Assembly (NCBI GenBank): GCA_031553415.1 | Contig: JAVBLO010000054.1 | Coordinates: forward strand, 1 to 64,000 | DNA from: JAIRVZ01 sp031553415 | GTDB lineage: Bacteria; Bacteroidota; Bacteroidia; Bacteroidales; Azobacteroidaceae | Direction of reading: 5' to 3' | DNA length: 64,000 nucleotides | Program-made: the position numbers and the translations under genes | The notes under the pieces: generated by a model | The model's database searches: none | Seen by the model: only the letters and a program-made list of their open reading frames with translations | Told to the model about the DNA's origin: nothing | Shown here: positions 8,945 to 17,693 of the stretch, in pieces | Layout: the number at the start of each line of letters is the position of its first letter | How positions within the stretch are numbered: the first letter of the stretch is position 1

Positions 8945-8975
8945 CAAAAATAATACAATTTTCCAAAATTGCAAA
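8945..8975 (-). promoter_or_regulatory. Promoter of the AAA ATPase gene; fixes its start codon
   Basis: On the minus strand, TTTG (8975-8972), a 19-nt spacer and TATTTTTG (8952-8945) give an exact consensus match. Transcription would begin near 8940, so only the ATG at 8921 can be the start, with a leader of about 20 nt. Confidence 0.82.
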
Positions 8976-9031
8976 GTCGAGATAGCAATTTCTCCTTCCT
9001 TTTGTTTATTTAAAGATTTCAATCAAACGGT

Positions 9032-10495
9032 TTATAAACGTTCTCTCCGGGAAGCATCCAAACGGAGAAAAATAAATAAGAGAATAGTAAATCCCAAAAG
9101 AGAAGAACCTCCATAGCTAAAAAACGGCAAAGGAATCCCGATTACGGGCGTTATTCCAATCACCATACCTATATTTATCGCAAAGTGAAAAAATAAAATT
9201 CCTGCAACAGCATAACCATAAACCCTGTTAAAAGTTTCTCTTTGACGCTCTGAAAGATAAATTATACGCAAAATCAGAAAAATAAATAATATGATAACAA
9301 GCGATGTTCCCACAAAACCTTGTTCCTCTCCAACCGTACAGAAAATAAAGTCCGTATCCTGTTCCGGAACATATTTTAACTTAGTTTGTGTTCCATTAAG
9401 GAATCCTTTTCCAAAAAAGCCTCCTGAGCCAATGGCAATCTTAGACTGATTGACATTATAACCGGCGCCTCCCGGATCATCAATTATTCCTAATGAGACT
9501 TTAATACGCACTTGTTGGTGAGGTTCCAACACATTATCAAAAACATAATCAACGGAATACATAAAGCCCAGGGAAAACAGTCCGAATAGTCCTACCAGCA
9601 AGTAGCTCCTGTAACGGTTTTTTATAGAAAGGAAGAATAAATACCCGCAAATCAAAACCAAGCAGCTAATGATAACCCATGATAAATCAAACAATTCTTT
9701 TGGATTCGGATAAAAATTCAGTATAATTATAGTTGATACCATTATTACCAGGTAAGCGATATTCATGTAAAAAGTATCTTTACGCTCTTTCCTGTAATAA
9801 TTTGCCATAGCAACAGTCAGCAAGGAGGCAACAAATGAGACAAGAAATTCCCCGGCAGAAGTATTTCCCCAGGATAAATCTCCAAACTTAATTCCAAGAA
9901 CAAAGTATACAACCATTGAAAAACCAACCAAGAGGATTGAGCCTGTCATTCCTTCGCGGTAGAGAAGTATAAAAAAAGCTAAATAAACCAAGGCCGAACC
10001 GGTTTCTTTCTGCATCAATATCAATAACATGGGTAAGAATATAAAACCCAATATCATCGCAAAATTTTTAGGGATAAGCAATACAAACTTATAGCCATTC
10101 ATCGTTTTGGCGATAGCCAGCGCTGTTGCAAATTTAGCAAACTCTGCTGGTTGCAACCTGATTGGTCCTAACACTAACCAGGAACGGGATCCTTTAATAT
10201 CAGGTGCTATAAATATAGTTATAATCAGTAGTAAGATTATTAATATGTATATCCAATAGGCAAATATATCATACCAATCGGCTTCTATCAGTAAAATTAC
10301 AAACGCCAAAACAACAGAAGTGATGATCCAAACCATTTGCTGCCCGGCACGTCCGGAAGAATCGAACATGCTTGTTTGATCATAATCATAACTGGCTCCG
10401 TAAATGCTGAACCATCCACTGATTACCATAATCATATAAACGAGAACGGTAGTCCAGTCAATTGATTGCCATATATTAATCTTTCTGTAAGGCAT
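9032..10495 (-). CDS. rodA: Rod-shape peptidoglycan polymerase RodA (SEDS family)
   Basis: SEDS-family glycosyltransferase that polymerises lipid II during lateral wall growth, together with PBP2 and the MreBCD scaffold. It has 487 residues with roughly ten membrane helices. The long periplasmic loop carries the conserved 'VRIKVSLG' and 'SKIAIGSGGFFGKGFLNGTQTKLKYVPEQDTDFIF' region typical of RodA/FtsW, and the C-terminus has 'IGMVIGITPVIGIPLPFFSYGGSSLLG'. It is somewhat longer than RodA of Escherichia coli because of an extra hydrophobic stretch in the middle, as in other Bacteroidota. Its start overlaps the end of mrdA by 20 nt, so it is the last gene of the cell-shape operon. Confidence 0.95.
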   Translation of the reverse strand: MPYRKINIWQSIDWTTVLVYMIMVISGWFSIYGASYDYDQTSMFDSSGRAGQQMVWIITSVVLAFVILLIEADWYDIFAYWIYILIILLLIITIFIAPDIKGSRSWLVLGPIRLQPAEFAKFATALAIAKTMNGYKFVLLIPKNFAMILGFIFLPMLLILMQKETGSALVYLAFFILLYREGMTGSILLVGFSMVVYFVLGIKFGDLSWGNTSAGEFLVSFVASLLTVAMANYYRKERKDTFYMNIAYLVIMVSTIIILNFYPNPKELFDLSWVIISCLVLICGYLFFLSIKNRYRSYLLVGLFGLFSLGFMYSVDYVFDNVLEPHQQVRIKVSLGIIDDPGGAGYNVNQSKIAIGSGGFFGKGFLNGTQTKLKYVPEQDTDFIFCTVGEEQGFVGTSLVIILFIFLILRIIYLSERQRETFNRVYGYAVAGILFFHFAINIGMVIGITPVIGIPLPFFSYGGSSLLGFTILLFIFLRLDASRRERL

Positions 10496-12332
10496 TGCGT
10501 AAAATTACAGCATTTTTCATTCTATTTTCCAAATCTTTATCAGACGCAGGGATTTCCCGTTTCAAATATTTTTCAACCATCAACCGGCCAATAGGCACTG
10601 CATAAGTCGCCCCAAATCCACCATTTTCTATGTATACGGAAATAGCTACTTTAGGCTCTTCCATTGGAGCGAAGGCCATAAAAATGGAGTGGTCTTTACC
10701 TGCATTTTCTGCAGTACCGGTTTTTCCACAAACAGCAATATCCGGAATAAAAATTCCATGACATGTTCCTCCTGTAACAGCTCCGCGCATACCTGCAGTA
10801 ATAGACTCATAATGAATAGGATCAATGCTGGTATAACGCTTTTTAGTATAAAGCGTATCCAATGGCGTATCTGAAATTTCTTTTACAACATGTGGTGTGT
10901 AAAAGAATCCCTTATTGGCAATCGATGCTGCCAAATTACAAATCTGAAGTGGAGTTGCCAATACTTCACCCTGCCCGATGGCAATAGAAATAACTGTAAA
11001 AGCATTCCAACTACTTTTATAGGCTTTATCATAATATTGACTGTTAGGAATCAATCCTCTTTTTTCTCCGGCCAAATCTACACCCAATTTATATCCGAAA
11101 CCCTGGCCAACCATGTGATCTTTCCATATATCAATAGCATTCTGGAAACTTTTGTATTTTTTCCGGTTCTCCAGCATCCCTTTCAATCCCCAGGAAAAAT
11201 AGGCATTACATGAAGTCGCTACTGCAGGTATTAAAGGCAATGGGGATGCATGTCCGTGACACTTAGGCCGTCCTCCATTTGCAGGGAATCCATGATAACA
11301 AGTAAACATAGTACCGGGTTGTATAATGCCTTCCTGTAAAAACACCAATCCTTGAGCAGGCTTAAATGTGGAGCCCGGAGGGTATGTACCATTCAAAGCT
11401 CTATTTAATAACGGCTTATACGGATTATTCACCAATACCTGATAACCATTTCCAAATTCACGGCCAACAAGAGAAGAAGGATTATATGTCGGGCTTGAAA
11501 CCATGCACAAAATCTCACCTGTAGAAGGTTCTATCATGATAATACTTCCCAATTTATTGCGCATCAATTCCTCTCCATAAGCCTGCAATTCCATATCAAT
11601 AGAAAGTTTCAGGTTTTTTCCAGGGACAGGTTCCTTATCATGTATGCCATTTTCATATTTACCTTTGATTCGCCCTTTTGAATCTCTTAAAAGAATCTCA
11701 ATACCTTTCTCTCCCCGGAGATACTTTTCATAAGAATTTTCAATACCTGTCTTTCCGATATTATCTCCTCTCACGTAGTAATCATCTTCTGCAATGTTAT
11801 TTTTATCGGCTTCTGCAATATAGCCTAAAACGTGTGCTGCATTAGGATACTTATAATCCCTTACAGTACGGTGTTGCGCATAAAATCCAGGGAATTTATA
11901 TAAAGATTCCTGAAATAATCCATATTCTTCAAAGCCCAATTGTGTCATGAAAACCTGAGGAGTATAAGGAGAATATCCCGGATTCAAATTTCTGTTTTTG
12001 ATAATACCGATCCTTTTTTTGAAATAATCAACATCAATCTTTAAGATACGGCAAAACTCCAAAGTATCAAATGGTTGTGTTTCTTTAAATACAACCATTA
12101 AATCATACGAAGGCTGGTTAAATACCAATAACTCTCCATTTCTGTCATACATGATCCCACGGGCAGGATAACGTGTGCGGTTAAGGAAAGCATTACTATC
12201 GGCAGATGCTTTATAATCAGGATTAAGAATTTGCAAAGAAAACAATTGTATTACATAAATAATTGCAACCAAACATATAAATGCAACTATTATGCTGACT
12301 CTTGCCTGCTCGTTAATCCTGTTATTTTTCAC
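10476..12332 (-). CDS. mrdA: Penicillin-binding protein 2 (elongation transpeptidase)
   Basis: Class B penicillin-binding protein that cross-links peptidoglycan during elongation and partners with RodA. It has an N-terminal membrane anchor (about residues 12-35), then a PBP dimerisation/pedestal domain ('YPARGIMYDRNGELL'), then the transpeptidase domain. The catalytic motifs are all present: STFK at 321-324 (nucleophile Ser321), SCN at 374-376 and KTGT at 537-540. At 618 residues it is normal length. The start codon is GTG and overlaps the mreD stop in a GTGA arrangement, which implies translational coupling; rodA overlaps its 3' end. Confidence 0.95.
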   Translation of the reverse strand: MKNNRINEQARVSIIVAFICLVAIIYVIQLFSLQILNPDYKASADSNAFLNRTRYPARGIMYDRNGELLVFNQPSYDLMVVFKETQPFDTLEFCRILKIDVDYFKKRIGIIKNRNLNPGYSPYTPQVFMTQLGFEEYGLFQESLYKFPGFYAQHRTVRDYKYPNAAHVLGYIAEADKNNIAEDDYYVRGDNIGKTGIENSYEKYLRGEKGIEILLRDSKGRIKGKYENGIHDKEPVPGKNLKLSIDMELQAYGEELMRNKLGSIIMIEPSTGEILCMVSSPTYNPSSLVGREFGNGYQVLVNNPYKPLLNRALNGTYPPGSTFKPAQGLVFLQEGIIQPGTMFTCYHGFPANGGRPKCHGHASPLPLIPAVATSCNAYFSWGLKGMLENRKKYKSFQNAIDIWKDHMVGQGFGYKLGVDLAGEKRGLIPNSQYYDKAYKSSWNAFTVISIAIGQGEVLATPLQICNLAASIANKGFFYTPHVVKEISDTPLDTLYTKKRYTSIDPIHYESITAGMRGAVTGGTCHGIFIPDIAVCGKTGTAENAGKDHSIFMAFAPMEEPKVAISVYIENGGFGATYAVPIGRLMVEKYLKREIPASDKDLENRMKNAVILRNALQKD

Positions 12333-12841
12333 TTCTTCAAAAAATCTAATTTTAATTGTTCGGTTCCAAAGATCAACAACAAGGTTAAAACAGAACTTCC
12401 TGCAATTTTCAATGTTAGTGTTGAAATATCAAGAAAAGTAAAACTTTCAACAACAAAAAATACTATGTGATGAATGAGTGCAAGAATGGCTGCATATCGC
12501 AGGAATAAAGGCAATCCGAAAGTTTCAACTGAAGGGACAAAGGATTCTGCCATATCACGGGGAGCAAAAGCATTAAGTATATAATACCTGGAAAATCCCA
12601 TCGCCACACAAGCCAGCATGTTAAAACCCAATGTATAGCTAAAAAAATCTATGACTAACCCTAAAAGGGACGCTGTAAACAGCAGGGAATTTCGGCCCAT
12701 GTCTGCCGGCAACTTCATTATGAGATAAATATATAATATAGGTGTTGCAAAACCAAATAAATGAATCCTGTTCAAAATCCAGATTTGCAATATGACAAGT
12801 AAAAGAAATAATAAAGAGTATCTCAACCAATTTGAACTCAT
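12329..12841 (-). CDS. mreD: Rod-shape protein MreD
   Basis: Small integral membrane protein of the elongasome, 170 residues with about five hydrophobic helices and few charged residues. MreD sequences are poorly conserved, so the call rests on size, topology and position between mreC and mrdA. Its ATG overlaps the mreC stop codon by 4 nt (ATGA) and its stop overlaps the mrdA GTG, so the three genes are translationally coupled. An internal shorter frame on the same strand is a shadow. Confidence 0.88.
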   Translation of the reverse strand: MSSNWLRYSLLFLLLVILQIWILNRIHLFGFATPILYIYLIMKLPADMGRNSLLFTASLLGLVIDFFSYTLGFNMLACVAMGFSRYYILNAFAPRDMAESFVPSVETFGLPLFLRYAAILALIHHIVFFVVESFTFLDISTLTLKIAGSSVLTLLLIFGTEQLKLDFLKK

Positions 12842-13713
12842 TTAAATCTGGCCCCCCTTTCTAAGTTAAGCGCTGCTTCTTTCTCTATTTTTGTTTGTTC
12901 CTCCCGGTTTTTCTTGTCCACCAATAAGACTTCATTCAAAGCACCAAAGTCTGTTAACAATTTTATTTTCAATGTATTGAAACTATCGTTTTTCCGCTGT
13001 TTCAGTTCCTCCACAGTTCCAACAGGTATTCCTTCAGGAAAACTCAGGGAAAACCCACTGGTTACTATAGTATCTCCATCCTTAAACTGCGTATAGCTCG
13101 GCAATTCATGAAGACTGGCATGTGTTATGTCTGTCCCGTCCCATGATAAATTTCCAAAATAATTAGTTCCTTTTATTTTACAGCTTACATGAAAATTAGG
13201 ATTGAGCACTGGCAACACAACAGAATAATTATCCGAAGCATTCATTACAAACCCGACTATTCCTGTAGCCGAAAAAACGCCCATATCCCGGACAACGCCG
13301 GATGATGTTCCTTTATTAAGCGTGATATAGTTATTTCCGGCAAGGCTATTATTCACAACCCTTGCCATTATGTAAGTGTAATTTGAAACAGAATCAAAAT
13401 CTACCCTGGAGATGATTTCCCTGGCAACAGAAGAATCTTTCATCGCCAGAATTTGTGCTTCCAAATACTGTATCCGGCTTTCCAAATCTGCAGTACGTTC
13501 AACCAAATCTTCATTGACTGTTTTTAACCTGAGATAAGATGTAAATGAACTGGAAACAGAATAGATTGAGCCAACAACTTCGCTTTCCACTGCTGCATAT
13601 TCGCTTCGTTGAAAATCATTATTACTGATTATCAAACTTACTGAAATACCCACTAACAAAAAAAACAATAACCAGTGGATATTTTTGATTAGAAAAGCAA
13701 AGAGTGTACGCAT
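12838..13713 (-). CDS. mreC: Rod-shape protein MreC
   Basis: Periplasmic scaffold of the elongasome linking MreB filaments to PBP2. It has 291 residues: an N-terminal membrane helix (about residues 10-30), a coiled-coil segment with heptad-like Leu/Ile (about 60-95) and a two-lobed beta domain with the family's 'GVVRDMGVFSATGIVGFV' and 'GDTIVTSGFSLSFPEGIPVGTV'. It overlaps mreD by 4 nt. A 69-nt gap containing a TTAAGA-unit hairpin separates it from upstream mreB. Confidence 0.94.
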   Translation of the reverse strand: MRTLFAFLIKNIHWLLFFLLVGISVSLIISNNDFQRSEYAAVESEVVGSIYSVSSSFTSYLRLKTVNEDLVERTADLESRIQYLEAQILAMKDSSVAREIISRVDFDSVSNYTYIMARVVNNSLAGNNYITLNKGTSSGVVRDMGVFSATGIVGFVMNASDNYSVVLPVLNPNFHVSCKIKGTNYFGNLSWDGTDITHASLHELPSYTQFKDGDTIVTSGFSLSFPEGIPVGTVEELKQRKNDSFNTLKIKLLTDFGALNEVLLVDKKNREEQTKIEKEAALNLERGARFK

Positions 13714-13725
13714 ATTAGAGTTAAG

Positions 13726-13774
13726 AATTAAGAGTTAAGAGCTGAGTTGTCTTTAAATTTTCAACTCTTAACTT
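13726..13774. repeat. TTAAGA-unit hairpin between mreB and mreC
   Basis: TTAAGAGTT (13728-13736) pairs with AACTCTTAA (13763-13771) within a stretch of tandem TTAAGA(A/G)-type units. It shares the 13-mer AGTTAAGAATTAA with the thrS/TPR intergenic repeat near 51462. It could trim or attenuate the mreB-mreC transcript. Confidence 0.65.
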
Positions 13775-13782
13775 AAAACACC

Positions 13783-14802
13783 TTATCTAATAAGGAAATT
13801 AAATTTACCAATATTTTTTAAAGCAATTCCGGTTCCTTTAGCCACAGCATGTAAAGGATCTTCGGCAATGTGGAATGGAATGTTGATTTTATCTTGCAGA
13901 CGTTTATCCAATCCTCTCAATAAAGCGCCCCCACCTGCAAGATAAATACCATTACGAACGATATCTGCATAAAGTTCAGGAGGTGTTTGTTCCAATGCAC
14001 TCAATACGGCCATTTCGATTTTTGAAATGGATTTATCCAGACAATGCGCAATTTCCTGATATGAAACAGGCACTTCCATTGGAAGGGCAGTCATACGGTT
14101 AGGACCATATACAATATAATCTTCAGGCGGACTTTCAAGGTTCACGATGGCAGAACCTACATTCATTTTAATCAATTCGGCGGTACGCTCACCAACACGC
14201 ATGTTGTGCTGACGCCCCATATATTCCACAATATCTGCGGTAAGATCATCTCCTGCAATACGAATGGATTTATTGGATACAATTCCACCCAAAGAAATAA
14301 CAGCGATTTCAGTTGTTCCTCCACCTATATCTACAACCATGTTTCCTTCGGGCGCCTCAACATCAATCCCGATTCCGATAGCAGCCGACATGGGCTCATA
14401 AATCATATAAACATCACGGCCTCCTGCGTGTTCAGCAGAGTCCCTGACTGCACGTATTTCAACTTCAGTACTTCCGGATGGAATACAAACAACCATTCTT
14501 AAAGAAGGAGAGAAAAAACGACTTTTAGGGTTAATCATTTTAATCATTCCTCTGATCATTTGTTCCGCAGCATAGAAATCTGCAATTACCCCATCCCTTA
14601 ACGGACGGATAGTCCTGATGTTTTCGTGTGCTTTACCATGCATTTGGCGAGCTTGTTCCCCAACTGCAAGTACTTTATCTGTACGACGATCCAAGGCGAT
14701 AACCGACGGCTCATCTACAACAATTTTCCCGTTACAAATGATGATTGTATTAGCGGTACCAAGGTCCATCGCTATTTCTTGTGTGAATGAAAATAATCCC
14801 AT
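13783..14802 (-). CDS. mreB: Rod-shape actin homologue MreB
   Basis: Cytoplasmic actin-like ATPase that organises lateral wall synthesis. It has 339 residues with the complete actin fold signatures: phosphate 1 'DLGTANTIIICNGKIV' near the N-terminus, 'VVDIGGGTTEIAVISLGG' (phosphate 2), and 'GIYLAGGGALLRGLDKRL' (adenosine motif) near residue 285. It is the first mre gene after purH, followed by mreC, mreD, mrdA and rodA on the same strand. The gap to purH holds a 16-bp perfect hairpin, so it may have its own transcript, but no TAnnTTTG box is visible in that gap. Confidence 0.96.
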   Translation of the reverse strand: MGLFSFTQEIAMDLGTANTIIICNGKIVVDEPSVIALDRRTDKVLAVGEQARQMHGKAHENIRTIRPLRDGVIADFYAAEQMIRGMIKMINPKSRFFSPSLRMVVCIPSGSTEVEIRAVRDSAEHAGGRDVYMIYEPMSAAIGIGIDVEAPEGNMVVDIGGGTTEIAVISLGGIVSNKSIRIAGDDLTADIVEYMGRQHNMRVGERTAELIKMNVGSAIVNLESPPEDYIVYGPNRMTALPMEVPVSYQEIAHCLDKSISKIEMAVLSALEQTPPELYADIVRNGIYLAGGGALLRGLDKRLQDKINIPFHIAEDPLHAVAKGTGIALKNIGKFNFLIR

Positions 14803-14820
14803 TTTGAATGAAAAATTAAA

Positions 14821-14866
14821 AATTAAAAATGAAAAATTGAGTCTGTAGTATTTTTCATTTTTAATT
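14821..14866. repeat. 16-bp perfect hairpin between purH and mreB
   Basis: AATTAAAAATGAAAAA (14821-14836) and TTTTTCATTTTTAATT (14851-14866) are perfect inverse complements around a 14-nt loop. More AATTAAAAAT and ATTGTTAATTGTTAATT units flank it. The repeat fills almost all of the purH-mreB gap. Confidence 0.75.
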
Positions 14867-14886
14867 GTTCATTGTTAATTGTTAAT

Positions 14887-16410
14887 TTAATGTTTGAAAT
14901 GCCTGATTCCTGTCATTACCATTGCTATATCATTTTCATTGCAATAGTTTATAGACAAATCATCTTTGATTGAGCCTCCGGGTTGAATTACTGCAGTAAT
15001 TCCGGCATCATGTGCTATTTCCACACAATCAGGGAAAGGGAAAAAGGCATCAGATGCCATGACAGCTCCATTCAAATCGAAATTGAACGAATTTGCTTTT
15101 TCAATTGCCTGTTTCAGTGCGTCTACACGGGAAGTTTGCCCTACTCCACTGGCACAAAGCTGTTTGTTTTTTGCCAGAACAATAGCGTTTGATTTGGTAT
15201 TCTTTACAATTTTATTGGCAAATAACAAATCTTCAATTTCCGGTTGTGCAGGTTGTTTGGTTGTTGCTGTATTCAAATCGGCCTCCGCTTGAATACTTAA
15301 ATCTTTATCTTGCGCCAGCACTCCATTCAAAAGAGAACGGAATTGCTGATGAGATTGTTTATGTTGCTTTTGAATCAATATAATCCGGTTCTTTTTCTGC
15401 ATCAACACTTCCAATGCGTCAGTATCATAGTCCGGAGCAATAATAACTTCAAAAAATATCTTATTGATTTCTTCTGCTGAAGCCTTATCAACAACACCAT
15501 TAGTGATTAAGACTCCTCCGAAAGCAGAAACCGGATCTCCGGCCAAAGCATCGACCCAAGCCTGGCAAACAGTTGGTCTTGAAGCGATACCGCAAGCATT
15601 GTTGTGTTTCAGAACAGCAAATGTTATTTCATCAAATTCGTTAATCAGATTAACTGCAGCATCAATATCTAACAGGTTATTATATGAAATTTCTTTTCCT
15701 TGCAGTTGTTCGAAAGCTTCTTCGAATTTACCATAAAAAATGCCTCTCTGATGTGGATTTTCCCCATAACGGAGTACTTTGGCATCATCAAATGCAGAAC
15801 GGAAAGCAGAGCCTTCTCCACCATCAAAATAGTTAAAGATAGCGCTGTCGTAACCTGAAGATTCTGCAAATGCTTCTTTAGCAAACCACTTACGTTCTTC
15901 TAAAGTTGTAGTCGCTCCATTTTCTTTCAATATTTCAAACAAAGGAGTATACTGATTTTTAGAAGCTACAATCACCACATCTTTGAAGTTTTTGGCAGCT
16001 GCACGAATCAAAGAAATACCTCCTATATCTATTTTCTCGATAATGCCTTGTTCGCTTGCCCCAGAAGCAACCGTTTCCCGGAAAGGATACAAATCTACAA
16101 TAACCAAATCTATCTCAGGAATTTCATATTCTTCCATCTGATGATTATCAGAAGCATTGTCCCTCCGGGAAAGAATTCCACCGAAAACTTTCGGATGTAA
16201 TGTTTTCACCCTTCCCCCTAAAATAGAAGGATAACCGGTCAGGCCTTCAACCGAATTACAAGGATAACCTAAAGATTCTATGAATTCCTGAGTTCCTCCT
16301 GTAGAGAAAAAAGAAACTCCTTCCTGATTCAACTTATCCAAAATCTGGTCTAAACCATTCTTGTGATACACCGAAATAAGGGCATTTTTAATCTTCTTTG
16401 ATGTAGACAT
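14887..16410 (-). CDS. purH: Bifunctional AICAR transformylase / IMP cyclohydrolase
   Basis: Catalyses the last two steps of IMP synthesis. The 507 residues contain an N-terminal MGS-like IMP cyclohydrolase domain ('ALISVYHKNGLDQIL', 'STGGTQEFIESLGY', 'GGRVKTLHPKVFGGIL') and a C-terminal transformylase domain ('LRYGENPHQRG', 'VLKHNNACGIA', 'DAFFPFPDCVEIAHDAGI', ending 'AMVMTGIRHFKH'). The ATG is preceded by a -7 box at 16445-16452. It heads the minus-strand run into mreB, an order seen in many Bacteroidota. Confidence 0.96.
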   Translation of the reverse strand: MSTSKKIKNALISVYHKNGLDQILDKLNQEGVSFFSTGGTQEFIESLGYPCNSVEGLTGYPSILGGRVKTLHPKVFGGILSRRDNASDNHQMEEYEIPEIDLVIVDLYPFRETVASGASEQGIIEKIDIGGISLIRAAAKNFKDVVIVASKNQYTPLFEILKENGATTTLEERKWFAKEAFAESSGYDSAIFNYFDGGEGSAFRSAFDDAKVLRYGENPHQRGIFYGKFEEAFEQLQGKEISYNNLLDIDAAVNLINEFDEITFAVLKHNNACGIASRPTVCQAWVDALAGDPVSAFGGVLITNGVVDKASAEEINKIFFEVIIAPDYDTDALEVLMQKKNRIILIQKQHKQSHQQFRSLLNGVLAQDKDLSIQAEADLNTATTKQPAQPEIEDLLFANKIVKNTKSNAIVLAKNKQLCASGVGQTSRVDALKQAIEKANSFNFDLNGAVMASDAFFPFPDCVEIAHDAGITAVIQPGGSIKDDLSINYCNENDIAMVMTGIRHFKH

Positions 16411-16444
16411 TGCTTCTTTTTTGTATAATTGTTTTTAAGAGTGG

Positions 16445-16452
16445 CAAAATTA
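16445..16452 (-). promoter_or_regulatory. -7 box upstream of purH
   Basis: TAATTTTG on the minus strand fits TAnnTTTG. A matching TTTG at 19-21 nt upstream is not clear. The inferred leader to the ATG at 16410 is about 30 nt. Confidence 0.55.
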
Positions 16453-16512
16453 CATAATTTGTTTTAAAACAGCCAGAAAGTAAGATATTAAATTTACAAA
16501 AATATTCTTTGT

Positions 16513-17316
16513 TCAATTTACTTTTGTCAAAGCTTTATCCGATTTCACAAACAAAGCGCTGATTTCATATAAAAAATATAACGGAAGAAATACTACCGTC
16601 AATGTGAACGGATCACCGGAAGGTGTAATTATTGCCGCAAGTATCAAGGTCCCCACAATCGCATATCGCCTGTATTTATTGAAAAAAGATCTTTTTAATA
16701 AACCTAGTTTTGAAAGGAACCAAGATAATAAAGGTAATTCAAAAGCAAGTCCCATAATGAAAATCAACATGATAAAATTATCCATGTAAGAATCAAGGGA
16801 TATTTCATTTGTAATGGTCGGGCTCAACTGATAAGTAGCAAGGAAACGCAATGTCATTGGAAAAACAGTAGAATAACCTATCGCACAACCGGCAAAGAAC
16901 ATAACTGTGCCAAACATAAATACCCATCTTACATTCTTCTTTTCATTGTCATATAGTGCAGGTTTTACAAAACACCATAACTCAAAAACCAAATAAGGGC
17001 AAGTACAAACAAGCGCTAACCAGAAAGATGCACTCATGTGCGTAAAAAACTGCGAAGCCAGCTTGATATTGATGATATGTACCTGAAAATCCTGATTGCA
17101 AAAATCCGGAAGGATAGATAAATGCGAACTGATTTTACACATGTATCTATACAGGAAAAAATCGGAATAACAAGGAGCCAGGATTACATTATCAAACAAA
17201 TATGGCATAAAAGCAAAGCCGATTATCGCAAAAATAACCAATGCAACAATCGACCTTAATATTGTCCAGCGAAGTTCTTCCAGATGCTCCCAAAATGACA
17301 AATTTTGGTTTTCCAC
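16513..17316 (-). CDS. tatC: Twin-arginine translocase subunit TatC
   Basis: Six-helix receptor of the Tat pathway that binds the twin-arginine signal of folded export substrates. It has 267 residues, with the diagnostic N-terminus 'SFWEHLEELRWTILRS', the helix-2/3 region 'SFWLALVCTCPYLVFELWCFVKPALYDNEKK' and 'FELPLLSWFLSKLGLL' further on. It starts with GTG, 13 nt after tatA. A plausible substrate in this window is the oxidoreductase at 24890-26254, which carries an RRSFLK signal. No tatB is seen, as expected for a TatAC system. Confidence 0.94.
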   Translation of the reverse strand: MENQNLSFWEHLEELRWTILRSIVALVIFAIIGFAFMPYLFDNVILAPCYSDFFLYRYMCKISSHLSILPDFCNQDFQVHIINIKLASQFFTHMSASFWLALVCTCPYLVFELWCFVKPALYDNEKKNVRWVFMFGTVMFFAGCAIGYSTVFPMTLRFLATYQLSPTITNEISLDSYMDNFIMLIFIMGLAFELPLLSWFLSKLGLLKRSFFNKYRRYAIVGTLILAAIITPSGDPFTLTVVFLPLYFLYEISALFVKSDKALTKVN

Positions 17317-17329
17317 TGATATCTAATTT

Positions 17330-17533
17330 TTAATTAGTTTTTTTGCCGGAAGAATCTTCACTATTTAGTTCATCTTCAATACCTTTCACTCCATCTTTGA
17401 AACTTTTGACTCCTTTTCCCAATCCTTTCATCAGTTCAGGTATTTTTTTTCCTCCAAAAAGCAACAAAATAGCAAATGCTATAATGATTATCTCTCCTGT
17501 TCCTAAATTCCCCAAAAACAATAAAGTATCCAT
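17330..17533 (-). CDS. tatA: Twin-arginine translocase pore subunit TatA
   Basis: A 67-residue membrane protein: short N-terminal membrane helix (about residues 8-24), the hinge motif FGGKKIPEL, then an amphipathic helix (GLGKGVKSFKDGVKGI) and an acidic tail. These are the standard TatA/E features. It is the first gene of a two-gene tatA-tatC operon, with a -7 box TACTTTTG on the minus strand at 17573-17580. Confidence 0.94.
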   Translation of the reverse strand: MDTLLFLGNLGTGEIIIIAFAILLLFGGKKIPELMKGLGKGVKSFKDGVKGIEDELNSEDSSGKKTN

Positions 17534-17572
17534 AAATGTTATTAATTAAAATTCAAAGTTTAATCTGAAATG

Positions 17573-17580
17573 CAAAAGTA
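17573..17580 (-). promoter_or_regulatory. -7 box of tatAC
   Basis: TACTTTTG on the minus strand, about 40 nt upstream of the tatA ATG. The -33 element is weak. Confidence 0.55.
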
Positions 17581-17641
17581 AGCATTTTATACACATTCCC
17601 TTTTATTTTCATAGTTAATTTACACAAAAAATAAAACAGGT

Positions 17642-17671
17642 ATTGTTTTTTTCGGAAATGTAATACCTTTG
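17642..17671 (+). promoter_or_regulatory. Promoter of the glutaminyl cyclase lipoprotein gene
   Basis: ATTG (17642-17645), an 18-nt spacer and TACCTTTG (17664-17671) sit just upstream of the ATG at 17694. The -7 box is a full match and the -33 box has one mismatch. Confidence 0.6.
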
Positions 17672-17693
17672 CGAATATAATTTTTTACATCAA

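Noticed and set aside
8922..8966. TTG-initiated N-terminal extension of the AAA ATPase
   Set aside because: It overlaps the -7 box of the gene's own promoter and adds residues not typical of the family.
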